Source of the DNA: Lenzites betulinus
Taxonomy: Eukaryota > Basidiomycota > Agaricomycetes > Polyporales > Polyporaceae
Direction: 5' to 3'
DNA: 64,000 nt
Assembly: GCA_022264855.1 (NCBI GenBank)
Contig: JABYQU010000004.1
Coordinates: 558,001 to 622,000 of the forward strand
Shown piece after piece: positions 33,916 through 44,309 of the stretch; positions within the stretch are counted from its first letter, which is position 1; each line of letters starts with the position of its first letter. The notes under the pieces were generated by a model that saw nothing but the letters and a program-made list of their open reading frames with translations, was not told the origin of the DNA and did not search any database. Position numbers and translations under genes: made by a program.

Positions 33916-35439
33916 ATGCCCTCATCCTCATACCGCATCCTCGACCATGTCCCTTCGTTCTCCCGCGTTCTACTGTTGTCCTCTATCTTGCGGCTGGTCC
34001 TCATAGTTTACAGTGAATGGCACGACGCGCACTCGGTCGTAAAATATACGGACGTCGACTACCGTGTCTTCGGTGACGCCGCCCGCTTTGTCCTCCACCC
34101 TTCCCCGGACAACCATGCAGTAGGGTTGCTTGCGTCGTACTTTGATATCGGGAGGTGAGCGCGTCCATGTGCTCGTTGCTCTCGTAGTTTGTCTTATGTG
34201 ATGTGTGAGCCCGTATACGCGCGCAACTTACCGCTATACGCCTCTCCTTGCCGCCCTCCTCGCTCCGAATGAGTGGCTGCACCCGTCGTTCGGCAAGTTG
34301 TTGTTCGCGGGATGCGACATTCTTGCCGGCCTGCTCATGTACGAGCTCCTGGTCACCTTCATAATCCCAAGTGCGAGTCCTACGCAAGCGGAGAAGGATA
34401 CCACGAACCGGGACTCTGGTAGCGCGGATGGATCAACACAACGGCTGGCGACTTTACTCGTGTCAGTACACCTCCTCAACCCTCTGGTGTTCACTATATC
34501 TACGCGAGGTTCCTCGGAGTCTGTTCTCTCGCTCTTCGTCCTCGCCACTCTCTACTACACGCTGCGAAACCGATGGGACGTCTCGGCCGTGCTCCTCGGA
34601 CTGTCTACGCATTGGAAGATATACCCATTTATCTACGGAGTGTCTTGCCTGGGCGTGATTGGGAGCCATGGCGCTGGTGGATCGCCGCGGAATAGCCTCT
34701 TCCAGACCGTGGTGAACCGTCGAACGCTTAGGTTTGGGCTGATTAGTGCTATGACCTTCGTGGTATTAGGCCTTGCGATGTATGCACTGTGAGTACATAG
34801 CCGTGTCCGAAGGGAATCCGCTTGTTAAAAATGCGACATGACTTTCCAGGTGGGGTCAGCCATTCCTAGACGAGTCGTATCTCTACCATCTTACACGACT
34901 TGACCACCGACACAATTTCTCCCCATACTTCTACCTGGTCTACCTGACATATCCGACGGCGTCATCGGGTCCCGAAGCGGTCCTATGGAAACGCCTCCTC
35001 CGGTCGCCTCTGACCAGCTTTGTGCCTCAGATGACTCTAGCGCTAGGCAGCGGGTTGCTATTCGGTAGGCGGAGAGAAGACCTCGTGTTCGCGTGGTTTG
35101 TCCAAACATTTGTATTCGTTGTGTTTAACAAAGTGTGCACGTCGCAGGTACGTGACTACCCTCATACGACCGCTCATCCCGGTCTGACATCCGTTTTCAC
35201 AGTACTTCTTATGGTACACTCTGTTCCTACCACTCCTCGTACCACGGCTATCGATGACCACGCGCCGAGCGTTGACCCTGGGCGCAGTCTGGATTGGAAC
35301 ACAGGCGCTATGGCTCAGCGAAGCTTACAAGCTCGAGTTCTTGGGGCAAAATGTCTTCTTTGGCCTCTGGGTCCGAGGGCTAGTGTACGTCGTTGGGAAT
35401 TGCTGGGTTCTTGCAGGCATAATGCACGCGTACAGCTGA
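33916..35439 (+). CDS. GPI14 (PIGM): GPI mannosyltransferase 1 catalytic subunit (PIG-M)
   Basis: ER multi-pass enzyme that adds the first mannose to the GPI-anchor precursor from dolichol-phosphate mannose. It starts [16 protein letters not shown], then a first membrane helix [20 protein letters not shown]. The catalytic DxD is in [18 protein letters not shown]. Further family blocks: [89 protein letters not shown] and [17 protein letters not shown]. The end is [14 protein letters not shown]. At least five exons. An in-frame ATG at 33847 would add 23 residues; I prefer 33916 because it sits directly before the first helix. Confidence 0.92.
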
Positions 35440-35571
35440 TCGTAGTAACCGTGAGGTGTGTCAATGTATGTTCTCGATAGCTACCCATAGCAGATAATCC
35501 AAGGTGTTATACAGATGCGATGCTTCTCCAAATGCGAGTTCTCGAGTATGTGGCGTACGTATCGTTACCGC

Positions 35572-36203
35572 TTTACGCGTGCAAGAGCTGCTGGTCCACG
35601 ATATCCTTTGTGAGGGACTCGGCGCCCTCTCGTACTTCGATGACCTTATTGATGCCGGCCTACTCCCTGCGCTCAGCTACGATACCATGCTCAGTATTGC
35701 ACCGTGCGCACCGTGTTCTGGAAGTCGATCAAAGCACTCGCGTGCAACGTCAAGAGGCTCGTCTCGCTGGTAGTCGGTGCCCAATTGACGAGCACGAGCG
35801 GGAAGCTCTTGCGGCCGTCCGAATGGTTGAGCTCATACGATAGCATGACGTATCGCGGCGCGTTCTCCGGCAGCTCTACAATAGCGAGGCGCACCGCACC
35901 ACACGCAGACGAACGTCCGATCTAGCGCGATCCCTGGGGCGTGTGAGAGGGATGGGGCACACCTTCTCCGAGGTCATCGATGCTGATGTCGTCGAACTGC
36001 TCGACCTCCTCCATGATCAGCTTCTGCTTGTTGATCTTGACGACCATCGCGGCGTGTCCGGCGTTGCGCCGCGCGAAGCGGAACTTGCGGAGCGAGGCCT
36101 TCAGCTCTTGCGGGATATCGACCGTGTTGGACTGCGTCCGCGGTAGGACGCATGGTGGATGTTTGCCGGCGGGAAAGAGGCGGATCGCTTCTCAGACTGA
36201 CAT
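35572..36203 (-). CDS. GMF1 (AIM7): glia maturation factor (ADF-H domain, Arp2/3 debrancher)
   Basis: Actin regulator of the ADF/cofilin fold that binds Arp2/3 and promotes branch disassembly rather than severing filaments. After a one- or two-codon first exon (ATGTCA at 36203, non-typical GTCTGA donor) come NTVDIPQELKASLRKFRFAR, RNAGHAAMVVKINKQKLIME, EVEQFDDISIDDLGE, LPENAPRYVMLSYELNHSDG and RKSFPLVLVNWAPTTSETSL. LTLHASALIDFQNT is next, and the last exon gives VIEVREGAESLTKDIVDQQL with LHA-stop. Length about 140 residues fits the family. Four exons. The first-exon junction is the least certain part. Confidence 0.9.
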
Positions 36204-36639
36204 CGATGACCAGACGTAAGAACATGACAGACCATGCTGGGGATACAGTTGATCTTAACGTCAGGGAGTAGCTAGTTGAGAACAGAGGTCGATGTGCTGC
36301 GCGCAGTCCAAGCGCCGGAAACTCGGGCTGCGATCATACAATTATCTGATAAGATGGGATGATCCCTTGGCAGATTAGATTTCGTGGTCCAGCCGTTCTG
36401 ATTGGCGTTCCTTCAGTACATCCACTTTCTTGGCTCACGCTCAATGTCCCATTTGTATTCCTGGGACAACTGTTCCACCTGCACCTGCAGAAGGAACATG
36501 CTCTCTGGAATACACAAGACCAGGCTCTCGGAATAGCGGCAATGCTTGCTGATTTCTTCTGAGACGTGACGGGTGGGAGGGAGCCGAAAGGGCGCGGGCG
36601 CGGGCGCTGTACTTCAACGACTGCTACTTACTTACCGCC
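36204..36639. promoter_or_regulatory. divergent promoter region, GMF / MFS transporter 1
   Basis: A 436-bp interval with outward-facing genes on either side. Just before the transporter ATG there is a G-rich then CT-rich segment (GGGCGCGGGCGCGGGCGCTG near 36590). No other site is clear. Confidence 0.35.
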
Positions 36640-38787
36640 ATGTCTGCCGCGTCGAAGCCGCTCTTGGCGGCCGGACCCACGGATGGAGAGGGTGAGTAGC
36701 TTCAGTACGTGTGGCGTAGCTGTGTTGACTTTGTGGTGCGTTATCTCCGCAGCAGTTAGCACAACGCCCGAATCGTACGGGTCCGTAAGCCACAGCGACA
36801 CCACTGAGGCGGAGACCTCCCGACCACATCGTTGGCTCAAGCCGTCACCCGTTTGGTATGTTCACTTATCTTGCTGATTTTCGATGATCTCACCGACGGG
36901 ATTCTCAGGATCCTTGTTCTATCGGCCGTAGCAGCCATATCGACGTCCGGGATCGTCGCCCCCCGCATCGAAATATACACTCGCACAATTTGCCATGTGT
37001 ACGGTGTCGACGCCAGCTCGGACGAATGCTTGTCGGACCGCAAGGTGCAGGCTGCTGTAGCCAGGCTGATTGCTGTGTTTTCGACGACCTCGGGGCTGCT
37101 AGCGACACTCACTACGGCGTGGTGGGGCTCGGTATGTGTTTTGATCAATTTTTGACGAGGCGAAAGGCTCACCATGTGCGGGCGCGACCAGCTGTCTGAC
37201 CGCTATGGGCGAATAAGGATTCTTGGGTTCAACGTTGCTGGCCTCATGGTCTCGGACCTCACATTCCTGATTGTGGCGACATTTTGGGAAAGGCTACCAG
37301 GGACATACTGGTGGTATGCCCTCGGCCCTGCGGTGGAGGGGCTCGTGGGAGGTATCTCGGTTGCCTCTGTTATAATGCACGCCTACGTCTCGGATTGCAC
37401 CGAACCAGGAACAAGGTGCGGCGGATTTGTGCGAACATTTTGAACCACCTAACATACTCTGCCGCAGGTCAAGAGCGTTCTCCCAGCTAATGGGGCTCCT
37501 CTTCTTTGGCATGAGTGTCGGCCCTCTGCTGAGTGGTTTCATCATGCGCGCGACGCGCCGCCTCTTCCCTGTGTTCTATGTTACGGGGGCTATCGACTTG
37601 GCCGTTGGTCTCTCCGTCTGGTTCATCGTCCCGGAGTCCATACCAGCCTCAGAGTTGAAAGCGCGCCGCAGCGCTCAAGAACCTAGTGGAAATGAGCCTG
37701 GGATAACAAATAAACTCAAAAGATGGGCTGCAGCATTCGACGTGGTGTCTCCGCTCGCCGTACTGCTCCCCGAGAAGCTTTCCGTACCAGGGAAAGGCCC
37801 GCGATGGGATTGGAATCTCACCATCTTGGGAGCAGCATATGGGTTCGGGACATTGGTATTGGTGAGTAGCTCTCGTTTATGACGTATTTCAGAGCCTGAC
37901 TGTGTGTCTATAGGCTTCAGTATACCAACAGATACAGTATGCGTCTCTTACATTTAGTTGGACCTCGGAAACCGTGAGTAAGGCGTGGATGTACTCGCGA
38001 CCAAGAGAGCTGACACGCCTGCAGATTAATTATTGGATGGGAGGCGTGAACGTGTCCAAGGCGGTATACCTTACACTTGTATTTCCCGGTGAGTAACAAC
38101 ATCACACCTAGCGAATCTCAGTGCTCAAATCTATCATTGTAGCGATCGTCAAACTTCTCACGAAATTTTGGTCAACACCTCTGAAGCCCCCCACACCTTC
38201 GAGGCAGTCAGAAGCCTCACTCGGCTCCAGTGCATTGGAAGAGCTCGAAGATCTTCCTGCGCCTCGGTCGCTCTTACGGGCCGGCACGCTCGACCTGGTG
38301 CTCGCGCGGGTAGCACTGGTGACCGATATAATCTTCTACGCGCTCACGCCCACCGCCACCACTGGGGCGCTCTTCGCAATCTGGGGCATGTGCATCTCTC
38401 TCGGTGCGAGTTTCGGACCAGTGATGCAGAGTCTCGCGCTGGATCTGTACTCGCGCCGGGGCGGCTCTGACACCGGGCGGCTGCTCGGCGCGCTCACCGT
38501 CGTATCTGCGCTGAGGTGCGTGCATTGCTTTTGGTCTCAGAGTGTGCGTCGCTGACGCAATGTGATCATCAAACGCTCGTCACAGCTCACATATTGTTGG
38601 ACCGACTCTTTTTGGTTTAACGTACATGCGCACGGTGGCGGCAATGCCTGGGACGATTTACATCGTTTGCTGTGCGTCGCTGCTGGTGAGTTTATTGTTG
38701 TCTGGCTTTATTAGGTTGCGGGGGACCGAGAACAAAGGTGGGGAGCACGGAGAGCGTGAGGAGACTGTAGCCCCAGCGGATGCTTGA
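36640..38787 (+). CDS. major facilitator superfamily transporter, paralogue 1
   Basis: Predicted 12-TM plasma or vacuolar membrane transporter. It starts MSAASKPLLAAGPTDGE, then a polar N-terminal tail. Helix 1 covers LVCSLILLIFDDLTDGILRI. The MFS motif A is seen in TTAWWGSLSDRYGRIRILGF between helices 2 and 3. Later come YALGPAVEGLVGGISVASVI, SDCTEPGTRSRAFSQLMGLL and FFGMSVGPLLSGFIM (helix 5), then a central loop rich in Ser/Glu/Pro. The second half has TDIIFYALTPTATTGALFAI, GMCISLGASFGPVMQSLALD and LTYMRTVAAMPGTIYIVCCA, ending ETVAPADA-stop. About ten exons. Most similar in style to the Tet/Hippocampus-abundant-transcript-like group common in agaricomycetes; substrate unknown. Confidence 0.85.
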
Positions 38788-39301
38788 GGTCGTTGGAGTA
38801 CGCGCAATGTGCACGAGGAGGGGAGCCAATGTCTCATGTTGGTATTTGTACTGACCATGCGTGTACGTATGCCGGGATGAAACTGCTATCTAGGGTAGCC
38901 CCACGCGGCGCAGTCGTTTCGGTACTACCGCAATAGGGGTGCTCAATTCTGGCCGGCGACTTGTCAGGACAGCTTTGGACGGACTGAAACCGGCGGTTCT
39001 GGTGTGGAAAGCGCTCATAGAGATGTGTCCTTGCACGCGGGCCGCAAAAATCGTGCTTCCCCAATACCGCCCGGAGAGGCACATGCTGAAGATGATCGAT
39101 GAACGCGTCCCTGCTGCTGGAAATGATCGATAAACCGGGCGTTCCTACCCGGAAGGGCATCAATTCCCCGAATCCAGAGTCAGAAGAAGTGCTTCTCGCA
39201 CCACCCTGAAGGCCTGATTCTGTAACAGCATATGACATAAATAATAGAAGACGTGGCACACGGCTTCAAGAGCTCATCTGGCTCTCATACACCGTGTGGC
39301 C
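38788..39301. other. intergenic between tandem transporters
   Basis: No gene seen in 514 bp. It serves as the promoter of the second transporter; the ORFs present lack splice context or family resemblance. Confidence 0.35.
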
Positions 39302-41713
39302 ATGGCATCCCCCTCTTCGCCCGACGTCGCCCTACCCCAGGGCCCTCCTCCACGTTCGCGTTCCCATGCCCGCGATTCCCGACAATCTACCGCGCATTCC
39401 GTTCCGCACCTGCTCCAGGGGGGTGAGGATTTGGTCGTTCCCGGGAGCCCAATAGAAGAAGAGACCACGGAGCCGCTGCACCAATTGGTCTATCCTCACC
39501 ATCGTGCACCCAGTGCAGAGACGCTCGCAAAGGCCGGCTCCTTCGCGACCATAGCGAAAAGCCAGGATGGGGAAGAAGAGAATGTCGACCGCCTATGGTG
39601 GAGGGACCTGCCGTGGTGGAAGAGACCCTCTCCCTGGTGGTCAGTATCTATCTTATTGTGTCTCGGTCTTGTACGTTCCGAATTGAACTTCCCTTAGGTT
39701 CGTGACATACGTGCCATTTTCTGCAATTGCGATGACAATCACGGTGGCGGCCAAGATTGAGCTGTATACCTACCTTGCATGCGAAGTACACAGATCTGTT
39801 GGCAATGAGTCCCACCAAGACCCCGCACTAGGTCGTGAGTAAATCAGCGCACCAGGATTGCGCATAACTCACCTCGTCCGAAGATCCCAGCCAGAGGGAA
39901 TGTCATGCGGACCCCATCGTCTCCGCTGCTGTGGCGGAATTGAGCGTCCTGATGACCGCTACCATCGGTGTACTGAGCTGCATAACCACAGCTTGGTGGG
40001 GCTCGGTGCGTTTTTCGCCCCCTGCTAGTGACACATTTTTCTAAACGACTTCTCGTAGCTTTCTGACCGTTATGGTCGCACGAAGGTCCTCAGTTGCGCG
40101 GTTACCGGCATCGTCCTAAACGATTTCGTCATCATCACGGTGTACTATTTGTACAAACAGCTTCCCGGAGGATACATGTGCCTCCTCATTGGATCAGTCC
40201 TCGAGGGTTTCCTGGGAGGTAATCACGGCATTGACTTGATTTTACGAAGAATTCTACTCACACTCCCGACCTAGGATATACCTCCATTTCTGGTAATGTA
40301 CACGCGTACATGTCTGATTGCACACCGGCTACCGAGCGGTGAGTAAGATTCCTCACCAGCTTCACGCGGCCTAATTGACGGGACACTCGCAGTTCCAAGA
40401 TCTTCTCCCGCCACCTCGGGCTCCTCTTCACCGGCATGGCGGTAGGGCCTACGCTCGGCGGGTTGGTCATTCGTTTCACAGGGAACTTCATCTCTGTCTT
40501 CTACGTCGCGGCCGCGCTACACATCGTCTACGCCATCCTCATCTGGTTCGTTGTCCCAGAGTCGCTGCACAAGCGCGACAGGGAGGCTGCGCGCATCCGC
40601 TACAAGGTCGAGGAAGAGGAATACGTCGCTGCGCACGCGCACGGGGGCGTCCTGGTTCTGCTGAAGCGTCTGTTCGCGTTCTTGACGCCGCTGTTTCTAT
40701 TTCTGCCGACTCAGGTGAGCGAGGGCGGGTCGCCGAAGAGGAAGAGGCGCGACTGGACCCTGTTCCTTCTCATCTGCGCCTATGCCTGCACTGTCTCTCT
40801 ATCGGTGAGTGAGACGACCGCATGCTGTATAGATTAGGCTGACATATTTGCAGGGTTCATACGTGTATTTCATGCAATACATTCAAACCTTTTTCGAGTG
40901 GAACACGGAACAGGTATGGAATTATCGATTCCTGTAGAAGGCACTGGCTAACCCTTATCAAACATATAGGTCGGCTACTGGTTCAGCTCCATAGGCGTTA
41001 CCAGGGCACTCTTCTTGACTATCGGTCTGCCATGTACGTCGTCCCCCGTGTCCGTCACGCCCCGTACTGACATCCCCCTCCCCGTCAACAGTGATAATCC
41101 AATTCGGCAATCCCGCCCCTCCCCCCATCCAGCTCCCCACAGAGCCATCCGAGCCACTCGAGGGAGCGTCCTCCACAGCGGCGGCAGACAAGCCCGCCGC
41201 CGCACCCGCGCACTCCCCCGCATTCGACCTCACGCTCGCGCGCGGCTCGCTCGTCGTGGACGCCCTGACGTATGTCCTGCTCTTGGTCGTCCCAAACGGC
41301 ATCATATTCGGCGCCACGTCGTGTCTGGGCGCGCTCGGCATGGGCTTCATGCCCGCGATGGACAGCGTCGCGCTCACGCTGTACCAGCGCCGCGGCGGGC
41401 GCGACTCGGGGAAGCTGTTCGGCGCGCTGAGCGTTGTGCAGTCGCTGAGGTGCGTTTTCCCCGCTCCGCGATTCGCCCGCGCGCCGGTTTCACCGACTGA
41501 CGGATACCGTCATTCAGCGGGCAAATCTTCGGTCCATCCGTATACGGGCTCGCGTACGCGAAGACAGTCGCGACGTTCCCGAAGATGCTCATTGTCCTCT
41601 GCCTGAGCGCCGTCGTGCTGTCCTCCATCTTCATTGCGTTCGTTCGCCTCCCTGAGGAGCCTGTGGCGAGCGGTGACGTGGAGGAGCAGGCTGACGCGGC
41701 CGATCATGCATAG
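39302..41713 (+). CDS. major facilitator superfamily transporter, paralogue 2
   Basis: Tandem paralogue of the preceding gene with the same organisation. It has a longer polar N-terminus (MASPSSPDVALPQGPPPRSR onward, about 115 residues, with a Trp-rich WWRDLPWWKRPSPWW before helix 1). Motif A is TTAWWGSLSDRYGRTKVLSC, then VLEGFLGGYTSISGNVHAYM, SDCTPATERSKIFSRHLGLL and FTGMAVGPTLGGLVIRFTG. The shared half-way loop contains KRKRRDWTLFLLICAY. The second half includes GSYVYFMQYIQTFFEWNTEQ, LVVDALTYVLLLVVPNGIIF and MGFMPAMDSVALTLYQRRGG, ending ADAADHA-stop. About ten exons. The N-terminal tails differ strongly between paralogues, while helices and loop motifs are conserved, so the duplication is not recent. 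Confidence 0.85.
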
Positions 41714-42192
41714 CCGGAGCGCGAGGGACACTCGTGGTTGAGGATTCGGATGGGGATAGCGATAGCGGGCCGCAGACCGTCAAGCCGTAAGTGCGGGAGC
41801 GGTGCCATTCTTCAAGCTAAGCTTGCGTTGTACATTTAATGAGTTGTCACTGTTGCAGATGACTGCCTTGTACTCTTATGTTTTACGTCGATTAGATAAT
41901 AGAGGTGTGAGGTCCGGATGTACGCAATGGAGTATATTCATAGCGACAAATACCCGATGACTTGATGCCCGAAGTCGATTACACATTGTGCGGGGGCATC
42001 TGCACAAGGCCAGAGTGTTCGGAAGTTGGATATGCAAGGGAACGCGACTGTGAGACATTCAAAAAAACGAGCCGTCCATTATGTATTATATTATCACTGT
42101 ACGCACTGTGCGGTGATTGGGCTGATGTACAATTGAAGATCCATACCATACATCTTGTGATACATACAGGAGCGCGTAGCGTCCATGCACTT
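41714..42192. other. intergenic between convergent genes
   Basis: A 3'-3' interval between MFS paralogue 2 and ATG15. AT-richer than the flanks; no coding signal recognised. Confidence 0.4.
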
Positions 42193-43687
42193 TCATTCAC
42201 GATCCTTGAAGTCTCCGAACTCCCACTTGTAACAGTCCTGAGAACAACCAATGAGCCTTGAAGCTCGAGTACGCAGTAGACGCGGACTTACTATACAGTC
42301 TTCCTCCGCCCTGGCGATCGGGACCTCTCTCAATCTACCGTCAACGTCCTCTTCCCATCCTTCGTCGAGCTCCGCTTCGATTACGTGAGTGATAACCTCC
42401 TTGATGACATGCTTCCGGACATCGACCCGCCAGCCCAACTTGCCGACCGTATCGTACACAATCGACTTGCCCAGATGGCAATGGGTCTCTAACGCATATC
42501 CCCCTTGCGCGCACGGAGAACCTATGCCAGTACATACACCCTGGGGGATCGGGTCGGCATTGTGGTACACGTGCGTCACGGGTGCGTGGCCGTAAGGAAC
42601 GACATTTACATCTGGGGAGAGCGAGGGAGGGGGGATCGGGAGGTGAAGGCGTTGTGCGGCGAGACGTTCGCCTGGCGACTCGAAGGCCACCGCGGGAAGA
42701 CCGAATGTTGTTCCCAAGAGCGAGGCAAGACCACCGCCGAGCGAATGGCCCACAAGCCATATATTGGCGTGAGGGTACAGCGCGGTCAAGTTATTAACCA
42801 GTTTCTATTAGTACGCAGTAATGGATCAGTCCTGGTGTCCTAGAGCCGGGAGCCGGTGCGTCCAACTCACCACGCCGACATTATAGAATAGGCTGTCTTG
42901 CACGAGCGCGTCGGTCAGACATGTATTATCGCACCTCCAGTGACTCGCGTGGCACTTGCACACCGTGTTAAATATCCAGGTGAAGTCGACGCGCGCGCAG
43001 CAGCAAGAGAACAGCAGATTGTCGTTGAACTTGTCCTTCTTGGACGTCGGGCCCTGCAGAGTCGTACCCTTGATCGAGAGGACGGCTGTCGCATTATCCG
43101 AGGACAAGAAGACATGCCCACGGAAGCCATCTGCCGCGTCCTCCCACCCAAATGGGAAGCTCTACATCAAATAGAACGGATCGCATGCGAGCACCACAGA
43201 ATAAGCTCCCAAGCGAGGATAATGAGGAGGGGGGCGAATGGGCACTTACGGTGTTCCACGTGGAATCGATATCGTACCAGTTCTTGCGTCCCGGGAGGGC
43301 ATATGCATTTCCCGTCATGCGTGAAAGCTGGGATAGGGTGTGCTTGTCTTCGACGTCTGGTGCAAGGATCTCCACTTGCTCCCACTCGACCAGCTCGCTC
43401 TCCGCTGATGTTAGTGATCTCAGGCGAGCATGCTGGAAGTCGACCGGGGAGCGAGGGCGGAACACGGTGGTCGGAGTAGCCCGAAGAGTAGCTGCACTAC
43501 GGGACGGCGCGAGGTCTGATATATCGAAGACAAGTTGACTGAGGTTGTCAGGGTCATCACGGAGTCGCGGTCTATATTCATGCTGCAGCTCGAAGGCGAT
43601 GGGCGTGGGGGTGCCGGAGGGTATCGACACGACAGAGCTACATGTCCAGCATAGCGTTATGAGGAGCAAGAAAGATACGGTGTGCAT
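42193..43687 (-). CDS. ATG15: autophagy-related vacuolar lipase Atg15
   Basis: Lipase that breaks down autophagic bodies inside the vacuole. The start MHTVSFLLLITLCWTCSSVV is a signal peptide or signal anchor. Next are RMTGNAYALPGRKNWYDID, PFGWEDAADGFRGHVFLSSD, and the Cys-rich block LLFSCCCARVDFTWIFNTVC with CKCHASHWRCDNTCLTDAL, typical of Atg15. After an intron the lipase nucleophile elbow is IWLVGHSLGGGLASLLG, then AVAFESPGERLAAQRLHLP, VTHVYHNADPIPQGVCTGIG and ALETHCHLGKSIVYDT with the catalytic His region. The last exon gives DCYKWEFGDFKDRE-stop. An in-frame ATG at 43792 would add 35 residues but lies inside the inverted-repeat element, so I prefer 43687. Confidence 0.93.
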
Positions 43688-43753
43688 TGGGTGGTGGACG
43701 TCGACATGAGAGATTGTGAGAGCGGAAGGGATCAGCAACTTAGCTGCGCTGCC

Positions 43754-43990
43754 GCAGGACCCCGGCAAACCCACCAAGAGCTCATATCCCAAAATCCCCG
43801 AAAATGGGCCCGAAGGGCCCGGAACTTACATGAAATTGAGGTCGATTTCCCCGAAAATGGGGCCTCTAGCCGCCGAGGTTAAGTCCCGGCGACCCCCGAA
43901 TACAAGCCCTCCCGGGGATGGTTGTATGACTTAACTCCGAAAGTAAGGCCTGCTGGGCCGTCCAAGCGGCCCAACCTCCGGCTCGGACTG

Positions 43991-44028
<38 letters not shown>

Positions 44029-44309
44029 ATCTGATTGTAATGTCGGCTCGGACTGTCTGGGGACGAAATCCACCTGAAAAATATAGAAATTGACCCGCCC
44101 GTCTCCGAGCCCGGTCGGGCCGGGGATCCCGCCGGGCGCTATTTGGGCGCTAACAGCCATGTTACGTGCGTCCTACCCCCCGAATCCGGCGTAGCCGGCC
44201 GCATCTTATGTGAAAATCCCCGAAAACTGCCCGATTTTCGACCCCCGAAAAGGACCCAAAACGGCCTCCAAACGGATATGAGCTCTTGGTGAGTTTGCCG
44301 GGGTCCTGC
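43754..44309. mobile_element. MITE-like element with 36-bp terminal inverted repeats
   Basis: The left end (43754-43789) begins GCAGGACCCCGGCAAACCCA and continues to CTCATATCC. The right end (44274-44309) is its reverse complement with one mismatch (CCAC against TCAC). The sequence TGCC (up to GCTGCC, overlapping the repeat end) flanks both sides (43750-43753 and 44310-44313) and could be a target-site duplication. The 556-bp body has no transposase. It carries several copies of CCCCGAAAA (near 43795, 43848, 44217 and 44242). Its left edge is only 66 bp upstream of the ATG15 start codon. The superfamily is not recognised. Confidence 0.8.
43979..44058 (-). repeat. nested 50-bp poly(A)-tailed insert with 15-bp target duplication
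   Basis: The 15-mer CGGCTCGGACTGTCT occurs at 43979-43993 and again at 44044-44058. Between the copies are 34 further T and then GATCTGATTGTAATGT. On the minus strand this reads ACATTACAATCAGATC followed by poly(A). A long target duplication plus a poly(A) tail is the usual signature of target-primed reverse transcription, so this looks like a severely 5'-truncated retroposed fragment inside the MITE. Confidence 0.65.

Noticed and set aside
43993..44027. Run of 35 T as a possible terminator or assembly artefact
   Set aside because: It sits between two copies of a 15-bp direct repeat, which is better explained as the poly(A) tail of a retroposed insert. The exact length may still be unreliable.
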